A stretch of DNA of 64,000 nt from Halorientalis regularis (GCF_023698535.1 NZ_JALJCL010000003.1:264689-328688), one strand, 5' to 3'; positions 1 to 8,440 are shown, counted from the first letter of the stretch. Translations and numbers: made by a program. Notes: generated by a model from the letters alone, not told the origin.

Positions 1-789
1 CCAGGCCTCGAAGCGGGACTGGAGGGCGTCGACCTCGGCTTCCAGTTCCAGCACTTCCTCGGCAACGGCGTCCGAATCGAACAGCACCGCGCCGTAGGCC
101 AGATCGACGGCGAGTTCGCTCATGTTTTTCATGTGGACGATGGAGTCCACGGCGCGTTCGAGGTCGTCGATCCCCGGTTCGGGGGGTTCGGGCGGGACGT
201 ACGCCTGGCCGGTAGCGTCCTCGTAGACGCCGGCGATGCCCTCCTCCGAGCCCCGGAAGATGACCACGTCGTCGGGTCGGAGCGTGGTCTCCGGCCCGGG
301 ATTGAACAGCCACTCGCCCTCGCGGCGGATGGCGATGGCGCGGACGCCGGTCTCGGTTTCGAGGTTGATAGTTTCGAGCGTGCGGTCGGCGAAGGGCGAA
401 TCCGGGACGACGACGGCGCGCACGACCGTCTCGACGGCCTCGGGGAGGGTGGCCCGCATGGCGTCGGGGAGGCCGATGTCCTCCAGCACGACCTTGGCGA
501 TGTCGCCGGCGGCGTCGGAGACTTTCTCGGCGGCCCCGACGACCCCGAGGACGGGGGCGAGCGCCTCGGCGTCCGCGGGATTACGGGCGGCCATGAGCAG
601 GCCCATCCGGGCGCGCAACTGGAGCACGTCCATCTTGGCTTCCAGTTCCAGCACCTCCTCGGCCACCTCGTCGGAGCCGAGCAGGACCGCCGAGTACGAG
701 AGGTCGATCAGCAGTTCCGCGGTGTCTTTCATCTCGGCCAGCAGTTCCTTGACGCTGACCGGCTCGTACTCGACGTCGTCGACTGCCAT
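1..789 (-). CDS. PhoU / TrkA-C domain protein, 3' end beyond window
   Basis: The gene runs off the left edge, so only the first 263 residues are visible. The ATG at 789 opens the frame and lies in a 279-base gap before the divergent citrate synthase gene. Residues about 125-195 read as a TrkA-C (RCK C-terminal) domain, a fold that senses ligands on ion channels and carriers. It is flanked by helical PhoU-like hairpins: residues 31-56 and 231-256 are near-copies of each other (both contain VAEEVLELEA), so the layout is PhoU, TrkA-C, PhoU. No membrane segment is visible. I infer a cytosolic regulatory subunit of a cation channel or transporter whose gene lies outside the window. Confidence 0.8.
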   Translation of the reverse strand, partial: MAVDDVEYEPVSVKELLAEMKDTAELLIDLSYSAVLLGSDEVAEEVLELEAKMDVLQLRARMGLLMAARNPADAEALAPVLGVVGAAEKVSDAAGDIAKVVLEDIGLPDAMRATLPEAVETVVRAVVVPDSPFADRTLETINLETETGVRAIAIRREGEWLFNPGPETTLRPDDVVIFRGSEEGIAGVYEDATGQAYVPPEPPEPGIDDLERAVDSIVHMKNMSELAVDLAYGAVLFDSDAVAEEVLELEAEVDALQSRFEAW

Positions 790-1068
790 ACCCGAGGCTC
801 CTCGTCGCCGAGGGAAAAGCGTTGCCCGGCGACAGCCACCGCCAGTTCGGTGTCAAATCCCCAACCGGTCCGGGCGGCGCGCGGGCTCAGAGGGGCGGGC
901 CGTCCCGCGCCAGCTACAGTCCAATCACCCAACATTATCGCCACAAGGTGGATAGTTTTAACATTTTAGCGTGTATTTTATTCGCCCGTCCAGTCCATCC
1001 CCGGCGGGCGGATTGCATGTCCCGGCCAAAAGATAATGCTTTTCCCGGCAGGTAGAGAACCGGGGGGT

Positions 1069-2205
1069 ATGTCCGACGAGCTCAAGAAAGGGCTTGAGGG
1101 TGTCCTGGTCGCCGAGTCGGAACTGAGTTACATCGACGGTGATGCCGGCGAACTCATCTACCGGGGCTACTCGATCGACGATCTGGCGCGTGACGCGAGC
1201 TACGAGGAAGTGCTGTACCTGCTGTGGCACGGCCGCCTCCCGAACAGCGAGGAGCTCGCCGAATTCACCGAGGCCATGAGCGCCGAGCGGGACCTGCACG
1301 ACGACGTGTACGACCTGGTGCGCTCGCTGGCCGAGGCCGACGAGAACCCGATGGCCGCGCTGCGGACAGCCGTCTCCAGTCTCTCGGCACACGACCCCGA
1401 CGCCGAGGCCGATCCCCAGGATCGGGACGCCAACCTCCGGAAGGGGCGGCGCATCACCGCGAAGATCCCGACGATCATCGCGGCGTTCACCCGGATCCGC
1501 GACGGCGAGGAGCCGGTCGCGCCCCGGGAGGACCTCACCCACGCCGAGAACTTCCTGTACATGCTCAACGGCGAGGAGCCCGACGAGGTGCTCGCCGAGA
1601 CGTTCGACATGGCGCTCGTGCTCCACGCCGACCACGGACTGAACGCCTCGACGTTCTCTTCGATGGTGATCTCCTCGACGCTCGCGGACCTGCATTCGGC
1701 CATTCCGGGCGGGATCGGCGCACTCTCGGGCTCGCTGCACGGCGGTGCGAACCAGGACGTGATGGAGGCCCTGCTCGACCTCGACGAGTCCGGCAAGGAG
1801 CCGGTCGAGTGGGCCAAGGACAAGCTCGAAGCCGGCGAGCGCGTCCCCGGCTTCGGCCACCGCGTCTACAACGTCAAGGACCCCCGGGCCCGCATCCTCT
1901 CGGACAAGTCCAAGGCCCTCGGCGAGGCCGCTGGCTCGCTGAGGTGGTTCGAGTACTCCACCTCGATCGAGGACTGGATGAAAGACGAAAAGGGCCTTGC
2001 CCCGAACGTCGACTTCTACTCGGCGTCGACGTACTACCAGATGGGTATCCCGGTCGACATCTTCACGCCCATCTTCGCGATGAGCCGCGTCGGCGGCTGG
2101 ATCGCCCACGTCCTCGAACAGTACGAGGACAACCGGCTGATCCGCCCGCGTGGCCGCTACATCGGCTCGACCGACGAGGAGTTCGTGCCGGTCGAGGAGC
2201 GGTAG
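1069..2205 (+). CDS. citZ: Citrate synthase
   Basis: Condenses oxaloacetate and acetyl-CoA to citrate, the entry step of the TCA cycle, in the cytosol. The 378-residue product has the normal type II archaeal length. Expected active-site signatures are present: SLHGGAN (His224), GFGHRVY (His264) and NVDFYS (Asp315), with the LHADHG segment at 185-190. The ATG at 1069 follows a G-rich stretch (gggggt) and is preferred over an in-frame ATG 33 bases upstream because the protein then begins as the family does (MSDELKKGL). A TATA-like element (aaaagataatgc, about 1028-1039) sits some 30 bases before it, suggesting a short or absent leader. It is monocistronic, followed by structured intergenic repeats. 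Confidence 0.97.
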   Translation: MSDELKKGLEGVLVAESELSYIDGDAGELIYRGYSIDDLARDASYEEVLYLLWHGRLPNSEELAEFTEAMSAERDLHDDVYDLVRSLAEADENPMAALRTAVSSLSAHDPDAEADPQDRDANLRKGRRITAKIPTIIAAFTRIRDGEEPVAPREDLTHAENFLYMLNGEEPDEVLAETFDMALVLHADHGLNASTFSSMVISSTLADLHSAIPGGIGALSGSLHGGANQDVMEALLDLDESGKEPVEWAKDKLEAGERVPGFGHRVYNVKDPRARILSDKSKALGEAAGSLRWFEYSTSIEDWMKDEKGLAPNVDFYSASTYYQMGIPVDIFTPIFAMSRVGGWIAHVLEQYEDNRLIRPRGRYIGSTDEEFVPVEER

Positions 2206-2296
2206 GGAGATTCGACCGCAGGAAGAATCTCCGAACTAGCGAACGGCGACCGCAGGGAGCCGTGAGCAGGGAGACGCGACTGCAAGGAGCGTCTCC
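2206..2296. repeat. Three tandem hairpins with a shared loop and covarying stems
   Basis: Three units follow the citrate synthase stop. Each has a near-constant loop of the form CGACYGCARGRAG between complementary but different stems: 2206-2212 with 2226-2232 (ggagatt/aatctcc), 2243-2246 with 2260-2263 (acgg/ccgt, extended by gcGA/GAgc), and 2270-2276 with 2290-2296 (ggagacg/cgtctcc). Loops are kept while stems change in a compensated way, so an RNA or extruded-DNA structure is likely being maintained. The role is unknown; 3'-end processing or a mobile palindromic repeat are both possible. Confidence 0.7.
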
Positions 2297-2403
2297 GGAA
2301 GCCGAGCGGGGAGGCACGACCCGCGAGGCAGTGAGTGAGCGGTCCGTTTTTGCTCGAGCTTTTTGCGAGTAGTGCGGGATCGAAGGTCCCACATACCGTG
2401 CGA

Positions 2404-2424
2404 ACGGGCGGCTTCGCCGCCCGT
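2404..2424. terminator. GC-rich hairpin between convergent genes
   Basis: A perfect 9-base-pair stem (acgggcggc/gccgcccgt) closes on a 3-base loop between the convergent citrate synthase and threonylcarbamoyl-AMP synthase genes. Its placement suits a bidirectional transcript end, but there is no strong T-run directly after it, so termination is inference. Confidence 0.4.
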
Positions 2425-2475
2425 GAGCAGAGAGTGGGACCCCGGAGGCGCGCCCGACGACGTACAAAGGTCGTC

Positions 2476-3045
2476 TTACAGCCAGCTTTCGATCTCGTCG
2501 GCCACCGGCCCCCGCCTGTGAATCTCGCCGGCTTCGACGTCGACGACGGTACTGCCGCCGCCCGGAGTCTCCCCGCCGTCGAGGAGGACCGCGGCGGCCT
2601 CGCGGATCGGCTCGCCCAGTTCAGCCAGTTCGCGGACACTGCCGGTCCCGCTGACGTTGGCACTCGTCGAGGTAACCGGGTGGAACGCGTCCAGGAGTTC
2701 CAGCGCCATCTCGTGATCGGGCACGCGCACGCCGACCTGCTCGCCGCCGGCGGTGAGTACGTCCGGCACCACGTCTTTGCGGTCGACCAGCACCGTCACG
2801 GGACCGGGCAGGAACTCGTGCATGAACGCCCGCTCGTCGGCGGTCGGGACGGTGTACTCCAGGGCGGTCTCGATGTCGGGCACGGCCAGCGACACGGGTT
2901 TGTCGCGGTCCCGGCCCTTGGCCTCGAAGACGCGTTCGACGGCGTCGGCGTCGGTGGCGTCCGCACCGAGGCCGTAGACGGTTTCGGTGGGGTAAACCAC
3001 GAGGTCGCCGGCGGCAAGTGCACTGGCCGCGTCGTCGACGGACAT
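2476..3045 (-). CDS. tsaC: L-threonylcarbamoyladenylate synthase (TsaC/Sua5/YrdC family)
   Basis: Makes threonylcarbamoyl-AMP from threonine, bicarbonate and ATP, the first step of t6A37 modification of ANN-decoding tRNAs. The 189-residue product is a single YrdC domain without the Sua5 C-terminal extension. Visible hallmarks are YPTETVYGLG near the N-terminus, the basic KGRDRDKP segment, FLPGPVT and the STSANVSG motif. The start is placed at the ATG at 3045; the frame extends only to a TTG further upstream. It is convergent with citrate synthase and shares its direction with the following zinc-ribbon gene upstream at 3091-3246. Confidence 0.92.
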   Translation of the reverse strand: MSVDDAASALAAGDLVVYPTETVYGLGADATDADAVERVFEAKGRDRDKPVSLAVPDIETALEYTVPTADERAFMHEFLPGPVTVLVDRKDVVPDVLTAGGEQVGVRVPDHEMALELLDAFHPVTSTSANVSGTGSVRELAELGEPIREAAAVLLDGGETPGGGSTVVDVEAGEIHRRGPVADEIESWL

Positions 3046-3090
3046 ATCCGACACTCGAACGGCGACGGCCAAAAGCGCGGGGATGGCGAG

Positions 3091-3246
3091 TCACTCCGAT
3101 CGGGGTTCGGTGAGGTTCTCGACCCGACCGTCACAGTCGGGACAGGACGTGAGTCGCTCGGCGGAACAGCACCGCGCGCCACAGTCCAGACACTCGTAGA
3201 GGTCTTCGCCCTCGGCACACGGAGCCGGATCGGTCGGCGTTGGCAT
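3091..3246 (-). CDS. Rubrerythrin-like zinc-ribbon microprotein
   Basis: A 51-residue protein with two CxxC knuckles (Cys19/Cys22 and Cys35/Cys38) in the spacing of rubrerythrin-like rubredoxin domains (YECLDCG and SCPDCDG). An extra Cys26-Cys27 pair is unusual. Proteins of this size and pattern are common in haloarchaea and usually lack assigned roles. The ATG at 3246 (MPTPTDPAP) is chosen; longer versions of the frame add arginine-rich sequence that looks untranslated. It lies 45 bases upstream of the tsaC start on the same strand. Confidence 0.75.
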   Translation of the reverse strand: MPTPTDPAPCAEGEDLYECLDCGARCCSAERLTSCPDCDGRVENLTEPRSE

Positions 3247-3320
3247 ACGAGAGAGTGTCATACTCGACGCGAGAAATCGTTCGACGCACGGATCGAGTGG
3301 CGAGCGGTCCCGGCGTCGTC

Positions 3321-3860
3321 TCAGAGGTCGTCGATGGCGGCCTCGACCGCGTCGTAGTCGGGGAACTCGGGCCACTCGTCGGCGACCCAGGCGTACTGGA
3401 TCACGCGTTCGGCGTCGAGCAGGAACACGGCGGGCCGGGGTTCGCTGACGCCGGCCATCCCGTCGAGGTCGTGGGCGATGTCGTACTGCTCGGCCACGCC
3501 GTTTTGCGGGTCCGAGAACAGGCGGTAGTCGGCGTCCTCGATCCCGCGTTCCTGGACGGTTTGCTTGTGTTCGTACGGCGAGGAGACCGAGAGGCCGACG
3601 ACGGTCAGGTCGTCGTCACGCTCCCGGTGGCCCCACTGGCGGTCGCGAATCTCGTTCCACATGTAGGTCGTCGGGAAAGCCCCGTCCATGGTGTGAAAGA
3701 GCAGGAGGACTGGGCCGTCGGCGGTGAGGTCCGACAGCGCAGTATCTTCCCAGTACTCGTGGTTGACGAGGGGGCGTTCGAAGTCGGGGGCCTGCTCGCC
3801 TTCTTCGGGGTGGTCGGTGTCGGTGAGGTCGACGACCTCGAAGTCGAGTCCCATCGCCAT
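3321..3860 (-). CDS. Redoxin/peroxiredoxin-fold protein lacking all cysteines
   Basis: A 179-residue AhpC/TSA-type thioredoxin fold, with the usual entry APDFERPLVN and the segment that normally carries the peroxidatic Cys at 55-70 (FHTMDGAFPTTYMWNE). In active peroxiredoxins this motif is PxxxTxxC; here Met67 occupies the Cys position, and there is no cysteine anywhere in the protein. It therefore cannot be a standard thiol peroxidase; a structural, regulatory or chaperone role is more likely. Its start overlaps the stop of the CPFC protein upstream (TGATG), so the two are translationally coupled and may act as partners. An internal ATG six bases later is a possible alternative start. Confidence 0.85.
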   Translation of the reverse strand: MAMGLDFEVVDLTDTDHPEEGEQAPDFERPLVNHEYWEDTALSDLTADGPVLLLFHTMDGAFPTTYMWNEIRDRQWGHRERDDDLTVVGLSVSSPYEHKQTVQERGIEDADYRLFSDPQNGVAEQYDIAHDLDGMAGVSEPRPAVFLLDAERVIQYAWVADEWPEFPDYDAVEAAIDDL

Positions 3861-4135
3861 CAGGCGGCACCTCCGGTCTCGTCGGCGTCCCCGTAGGTGC
3901 GGTCGAGATAGTCGACGATGTTGGCGCTTTCGGACATCGTGACGCCGGTGGCCTCGTCGACCATGGCGGGGACGGTTCGCTTGCCCGAGATGCGTTTGAC
4001 CACGTCCCGGTCGGAGTGCATCGGTTCGACGAACCGCGACCGGTAGTCGAGGTCGTAGGCCTCGAGCTTGCGGACGACGCGTTCACAGAACGGACACGCC
4101 TGCAGGCGGTAGAGTGTGATTTCCGGGTCGCTCAT
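3860..4135 (-). CDS. Glutaredoxin-like / GST N-terminal domain protein
   Basis: A 91-residue thioredoxin-fold protein consisting only of a GST N-terminal or glutaredoxin domain. It has CPFC at residues 14-17, the cis-proline segment TVPAMV and the SESANIVDYL segment that contacts the thiol substrate in GSTs. The ATG at 4135 gives the family-like start MSDPEITLYR; the longer frame upstream is low-complexity and rejected. Its stop overlaps the start of the Cys-less redoxin by one base. The likely role is thiol-disulfide exchange with gamma-glutamylcysteine, the haloarchaeal thiol, which is inference from family and taxon. Confidence 0.88.
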   Translation of the reverse strand: MSDPEITLYRLQACPFCERVVRKLEAYDLDYRSRFVEPMHSDRDVVKRISGKRTVPAMVDEATGVTMSESANIVDYLDRTYGDADETGGAA

Positions 4136-4308
4136 CGGTGGGTCATTGGAGCGAGACCCGGGTAAGCCCTTCGGGCGTTCGTGCCGCGACCGCACGGACG
4201 CTCGCCGGAACGCGTCCGGAATCGGGGTCGAAAGCGCCGAAATCGCGGGATGGCGCGCATTACGGCGATGACAAGTCTTAATCCCGCCGACGGCAAAGTC
4301 AGCGGGTA

Positions 4309-5712
4309 ATGGGCGCAGCCTCGGCCGTCGCGCCGCTGATCGAACCCCTGCCCGTCGCGGCACAGGTGCTGGGCGTGCAGTTGACCGACAGTCTCGTCAC
4401 CGGCGTCGGGATCGCGGTCGTCTTCCTCTTGCTCGTGCTGTCGGCGTTTTTCTCCTCGTCGGAGATCGCCATGTTCTCGCTGGCGGCCCACCGCGTCGAC
4501 GCGCTCGTCGAGGACGGCGTTCCCGCAGCGAAGACGCTGGAGAACCTCAAAGCGGATCCACACCGCCTGCTCGTGACGATCCTGGTCGGGAACAATCTGG
4601 TCAACATCGCGATGACCTCGATCACGACCGGGTTGCTGGCGATCTACTTCAACCAGGGCGTCGCCGTCGCCGTCTCGACGTTCGGGATCACCGCGCTGGT
4701 CCTGCTGTTCGGGGAGAGCGCCCCCAAGAGCTACGCGGTCGAGAACACCGAATCGTGGGCGTTGACCATCGCCCGCCCGCTGAAGTTCGCCGAGCGCGTG
4801 CTGTGGCCGCTGATCGTCGTCTTCGACTTTCTCACCCAGCAGGTCAACCGCGTCACCGGCGGCCAGACCGCCATCGAGACCTCTTACGTCACCCGCCAGG
4901 AGATCCGCGACATCATCGAGACGGGCGAGCGCGAGGGCGTGCTGGACGAGGAGGAACGGGAGATGCTCCAGCGCACGCTCCGGTTCAACAACACCATCGC
5001 CAAGGAGGTCATGACACCGCGGCTGGACGTGGACGCTATCTCGAAAGACGCCACCGTCGAGGAGGCCATGGAGCAGTGTGTCCAGTCGGGCCACGCCCGG
5101 CTCCCGGTCTACGAGGGGAGTCTCGACAACGTCATCGGGGTCGTCCACATCCGTGATCTGGTCCGTGACCGCAACTACGGCGGTGTGGCCGACGGGAACC
5201 TCGAACTGGAGGACCTGATCGAGCCGACCCTGCACGTCCCCGAGTCCAAAAACGTCGACGACCTGCTCGCCGAGATGCGCGACGAACGCCTCCACATGGT
5301 CGTCGTCATCGACGAGTTCGGGACGACCGAGGGACTGGTGACGATGGAGGACCTCACCGAGGAGATCGTCGGCGAGATTCTGGAGGGAGAAGAGGAGGAA
5401 CCCATCGAATTCGTCGGCGACGACAGCGCCATCGTCAAAGGCGAGGTCAACATCGAGGAGGTCAACGAGGCCCTGGACATCGACATCCCCGAGGGCGAGG
5501 AGTTCGAGACCATCGCGGGCTTCATCTTCAACCTCGCGGGCCGCCTCGTCGAGGAGGGCGAGGAGATCGAGTACGACGGCGTCGAGATCCGCGTCGAGCA
5601 GGTCGAGAACACCCGCATCATGAAAGCGCTGGTCACTCGCAAGCCCCAGCCCGGCGAACCACACGTCGACGAGACGGACGACGAACCCCAGCCCGAAACC
5701 CAGCCCGAGTGA
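4309..5712 (+). CDS. CNNM/CorC-HlyC transporter family membrane protein
   Basis: A 467-residue membrane protein of the CNNM (DUF21), CBS-pair, CorC_HlyC family, proteins tied to Mg2+/Co2+ efflux in other organisms. The N-terminal 160 residues contain the DUF21 membrane block, including the SSSEIAMFSL signature around residues 48-57. A CBS pair follows (roughly 200-330, with the EVMTPRLDV and VVVIDEFGTTEGLVTMEDL segments), then the acidic CorC C-terminal domain to about residue 450. The start at 4309 leaves a short leader after a TATA-like tcttaatc. Transported ion and direction are inferred from family only. It is a single gene between the redox pair and a sensor kinase. Confidence 0.9.
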   Translation: MGAASAVAPLIEPLPVAAQVLGVQLTDSLVTGVGIAVVFLLLVLSAFFSSSEIAMFSLAAHRVDALVEDGVPAAKTLENLKADPHRLLVTILVGNNLVNIAMTSITTGLLAIYFNQGVAVAVSTFGITALVLLFGESAPKSYAVENTESWALTIARPLKFAERVLWPLIVVFDFLTQQVNRVTGGQTAIETSYVTRQEIRDIIETGEREGVLDEEEREMLQRTLRFNNTIAKEVMTPRLDVDAISKDATVEEAMEQCVQSGHARLPVYEGSLDNVIGVVHIRDLVRDRNYGGVADGNLELEDLIEPTLHVPESKNVDDLLAEMRDERLHMVVVIDEFGTTEGLVTMEDLTEEIVGEILEGEEEEPIEFVGDDSAIVKGEVNIEEVNEALDIDIPEGEEFETIAGFIFNLAGRLVEEGEEIEYDGVEIRVEQVENTRIMKALVTRKPQPGEPHVDETDDEPQPETQPE

Positions 5713-5776
5713 CGCCCGTTTCCGCGCTCGATATCCACCCAGCACTCATCAGTAGAGAGATACCTATCGGGACACG

Positions 5777-7504
5777 ATGGTTGGGGCTGCGGACGTGGTC
5801 GGCGTGGGGCTCGCGAGCGTCGCGATTCCGGCGTTCGGACTGATCGCCGGCGCGAGCAAGCACAGGAGCAAGCCGGGGGTGCGGGGATTCGTCGTGGCGG
5901 TCGTCGGCATCGGATGCTGGTCGCTGGCGAGCGGCCTTCGCGCGCTGGTCGGCGACCCGGGCGTCCAGTTCGTCTCGGTCGTCGGACAACTCACGGCCGT
6001 GAACGTGACGATCCTCGGCTGGGCGTTGCTGGTCGCGGAGTTCGTCCGCCGACGCCGGATCGGACTGTGGTCGAAACCGGTTGCGGCAGTGCTCGTGATC
6101 CCCGCCTGTACCGTCGCACTCGCCGTGACCAGCCCCTGGCACCACCTGGTGTACACGAGCGGGTCGGTCGTGACGGCGGCGGGATTCCGCCAGTTCGGAC
6201 TCGGGCCGTGGTATCCGATTCACGTCGTCTACGTCCTGTCGCTGAGTATCGGTGCCGCGGTGGTGTTGTTCCGCGAGCTGCCAGGTTCGAGCGGGTTTCA
6301 CCGACGGCAAGTGACGTTGCTGTTTCTGGGGTGGCTCGTCGGCACGCTCGGCGCGTTCGATTTCTTCCTCAAGAACGTCTGGCCGTGGCCGTTCCCGCCG
6401 TACGTCGACGTCACGCCGGTGGGGTTCCTGGTTGGGAGTGCCGTCTGGGGGCTTGCGCTGTTCCGTCACGACCTGTTCGAGCTGGTACCCATCGGCCGGC
6501 GGACGGCCGTCGAAACGATGCCGGACGCGGTGCTGACGGCCGACGTCGAGGGGCGGATCGTCGACGCGAACCCCGCCGCCCGGTCCCTGCTGGCCTCGGA
6601 TCCCATTCGGAAGCGCGTCTCGGCCGTGTTCGCCGACTATCCCGGGCTCCTCGAACACTACCGCGATTGCGAGGAGCGGACGACGGACGTGCAGATCCTC
6701 GACGACGGGACCGTCAGACACTTTTCCGCGACGACGACGCCCATCGTCGAGCGAGGGCAACAGACCGGGACGGTGATCGTGCTGCGGGACGTGAGCGCGC
6801 TGAAGCGTCGCGAACAGGAACTCGACCGCCACAGGCAGGTCTACAACCGCATCGTGCGACACAATCTCCGGAACGAGCTCACGGTCATCAGGGGAAACGC
6901 CGAGGAGATCGCCCGGCGAGGCGACGGCCAGCTGACCGAGTTCGCTGACACGATCCGTGACCGGAGCAACGAACTCATCGAGACGAGCGAGAAGGCGCGC
7001 CGCATCATGCGCATCATCGAGGCCGATAGCCACCAGCTGACGGTCGAGAGCCGGACGCTCGTCGACGGCATCGCAGCGGAGATGCGCGAGCAGTACCCGT
7101 CGGCGTCGATCGAGACGAGCGGTCCGGCCAAAGCCTGGGTCAGCGCCCACGAGGATCTCGAGGTCGCCGTGGAGAACCTGGTCGAGAATGCCGTCGTGCA
7201 CAACGAGGGGGCGCCGACCGTCGAGATTTCGATAGAGAAAACCGGCGAGACGGTCGAGATCGCCGTCACCGACGACGGGCCGGGCATCCCCGACAGCGAG
7301 ATCGCCGTTCTCGACCGGCTCACTGAAACCGCCCTCGAACACAGCAGCGGGGCAGGTCTCTGGCTGGTCAACTGGATCGTGACGAAATCCGACGGCGACC
7401 TCGATTTCGCAGTGACCGACCGCGGGACGACCGTCACGGTCACCTTGCAGGCCGCGACCGTCCGGGGCGACGACGTGACGGAGTCCCGGGAGCTGGCTCA
7501 CTGA
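5777..7504 (+). CDS. Sensor histidine kinase with 7-TM N-terminus and PAS domain
   Basis: A 575-residue two-component sensor. About 230 N-terminal residues form seven hydrophobic segments like the 7TMR/N-terminal 7TM domain of haloarchaeal kinases. A PAS domain follows near residues 240-340, then a dimerisation helix with the phospho-acceptor in the halo-type box VRHNLRNELTVI (His362) and a GHKL ATPase domain (ENLVENAVVHN, DDGPGIP). The final segment continues to LQAATVRG. No response regulator is adjacent, which is common in haloarchaea. The signal is unknown; the membrane sensor suggests a small hydrophobic molecule or membrane state, which is inference. Confidence 0.9.
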   Translation: MVGAADVVGVGLASVAIPAFGLIAGASKHRSKPGVRGFVVAVVGIGCWSLASGLRALVGDPGVQFVSVVGQLTAVNVTILGWALLVAEFVRRRRIGLWSKPVAAVLVIPACTVALAVTSPWHHLVYTSGSVVTAAGFRQFGLGPWYPIHVVYVLSLSIGAAVVLFRELPGSSGFHRRQVTLLFLGWLVGTLGAFDFFLKNVWPWPFPPYVDVTPVGFLVGSAVWGLALFRHDLFELVPIGRRTAVETMPDAVLTADVEGRIVDANPAARSLLASDPIRKRVSAVFADYPGLLEHYRDCEERTTDVQILDDGTVRHFSATTTPIVERGQQTGTVIVLRDVSALKRREQELDRHRQVYNRIVRHNLRNELTVIRGNAEEIARRGDGQLTEFADTIRDRSNELIETSEKARRIMRIIEADSHQLTVESRTLVDGIAAEMREQYPSASIETSGPAKAWVSAHEDLEVAVENLVENAVVHNEGAPTVEISIEKTGETVEIAVTDDGPGIPDSEIAVLDRLTETALEHSSGAGLWLVNWIVTKSDGDLDFAVTDRGTTVTVTLQAATVRGDDVTESRELAH

Positions 7505-7529
7505 CGGGACACCGAGAGAGCCGCTGCCG

Positions 7530-7627
7530 TCACACGACCGCCGAGACGGCGATCTCGTTGAAGCAGACGGGGATGCCGAAGAAGACGGCGGTCTGAGCGA
7601 TGGCGAAGGAGGGGATGAGCGCGGCGA
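7530..7627 (-). pseudogene. Remnant of a Pit phosphate transporter gene
   Basis: Bases 7551-7627 match 8600-8676, inside the intact Pit gene, with two mismatches over 77 bases. Read on the minus strand the fragment codes for LAALIPSFAIAQTAVFFG and continues through a diverged CFNEIAVSAVV to a stop at 7530, so the protein match extends past the near-identical DNA. It has no start and only about 32 codons. It is either a partial duplication of the neighbouring gene or the leftover of a deleted second copy. Confidence 0.85.
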
Positions 7628-7701
7628 GTGAGGGGGCGACCGAAGTGCCCTGCGGTGTGACCAGCACAGCTCAATTTGGCTCGTTGCCACAACGGTCGAG
7701 T

Positions 7702-8190
7702 ATGCCCTCCTTCCGGACGAAGCGTGGTCGGTGCTACCTCGACGGGGGCACCCTGCGCATCGAGTCGAGTATCCGCGGGTACGCCCGCCGGCTCCACGAG
7801 GGGAACCGGCTCCTGTTCTGGGCGTCCGTCGTCGCCGTGCTGGTCGCGGTCGGGACGCCGCTCTCGCTGCTCCTCTCGGGCGAGTACCAGGACCCCTGGT
7901 TGATTCTCGGCGGCGTGGCCCTCGTGGTCGTGCTCGCTCGGGTCGGCAACTCCCTCTGAGGGTTCACGAGCGACGAGGCGATTCCGCTCGGCGACGTGGT
8001 GCGCGTCACGGCCACGGAGGGAACGACTGGCCTCACCCGGCCGCGGTTCGTCGTTCACTACGACCGCGACGGGGAGCGCGAGAAGCGGTACGTCATGCTG
8101 CCGTCGTTGTGGCTCGACCACGGCGAGGAGGCGTTCGAGCGGGCGAAAACGATCTTTCGCGACGTCGGAGTTCCCGTCGAGGCGGGCTAG
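7702..8190 (+). pseudogene. Membrane-segment protein gene interrupted by one in-frame TGA
   Basis: From the ATG at 7702 (MPSFRTKRGRCYLDG) one frame runs 163 codons to the TAG at 8190, broken only by TGA at 7957-7959. The first 85 residues hold two hydrophobic segments (around 38-55 and 63-80). After the stop the same frame codes for a well-formed domain (DEAIPLGDVVRVTATEG ... VMLPSLWLDHGEEAFERA) that reads as the continuation of the protein. No frameshift is needed, so a single CGA-to-TGA change explains the break. Function is unknown. Sequencing error is the main alternative; recoding is unlikely. The end overlaps by four bases the convergent small membrane protein gene. Confidence 0.75.
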
Positions 8191-8396
8191 CCACGCAACT
8201 GCGCGATGGCGGCCCGGAACTGGTCGTCGCCGCGGACGACGTGGGCGGCCAGATCCGCGAGGCCACCCAGCAGGCCCGCCAGTACGACGCCGGCCGCGAG
8301 ATCGAAACCCACGGCGAGCGCGATGACAGTCCCGAGCAAACCGCCGACGACGGCGGCCGCGACGGACTGGCCCGGCGTGTCGCAGTAGGGGATCAC
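8187..8396 (-). CDS. Small hydrophobic membrane protein next to Pit transporter
   Basis: A 69-residue protein starting at GTG 8396 (VIPYCDTPGQSVAAAVVGG) with two predicted membrane helices (about 11-32 and 33-50) and a short polar C-terminus (VVRGDDQFRAAIAQLRG). It lies 44 bases downstream of the Pit phosphate transporter on the same strand, so it is probably co-transcribed and may be an accessory subunit; that role is inference. No ATG exists in this part of the frame, so the GTG start is the reason for the moderate score. Confidence 0.6.
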   Translation of the reverse strand: MIPYCDTPGQSVAAAVVGGLLGTVIALAVGFDLAAGVVLAGLLGGLADLAAHVVRGDDQFRAAIAQLRG

Positions 8397-8440
8397 GGGC
8401 GTGGTACGGTGTGGAAGCGAAAAAAGCTGACTCCGACCGA

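Noticed and set aside
958..2109. Long minus-strand frame over citrate synthase
   Set aside because: Antisense shadow of a high-GC gene; no recognisable protein and the plus-strand gene is certain.
4132..5745. 537-codon minus-strand frame over the CNNM gene
   Set aside because: Shadow ORF; composition of Asp/Leu/Val-rich sequence is the reverse reading of the real gene.
5633..7690. 685-codon minus-strand frame over the histidine kinase
   Set aside because: Shadow ORF; only its last part coincides with the true Pit remnant.
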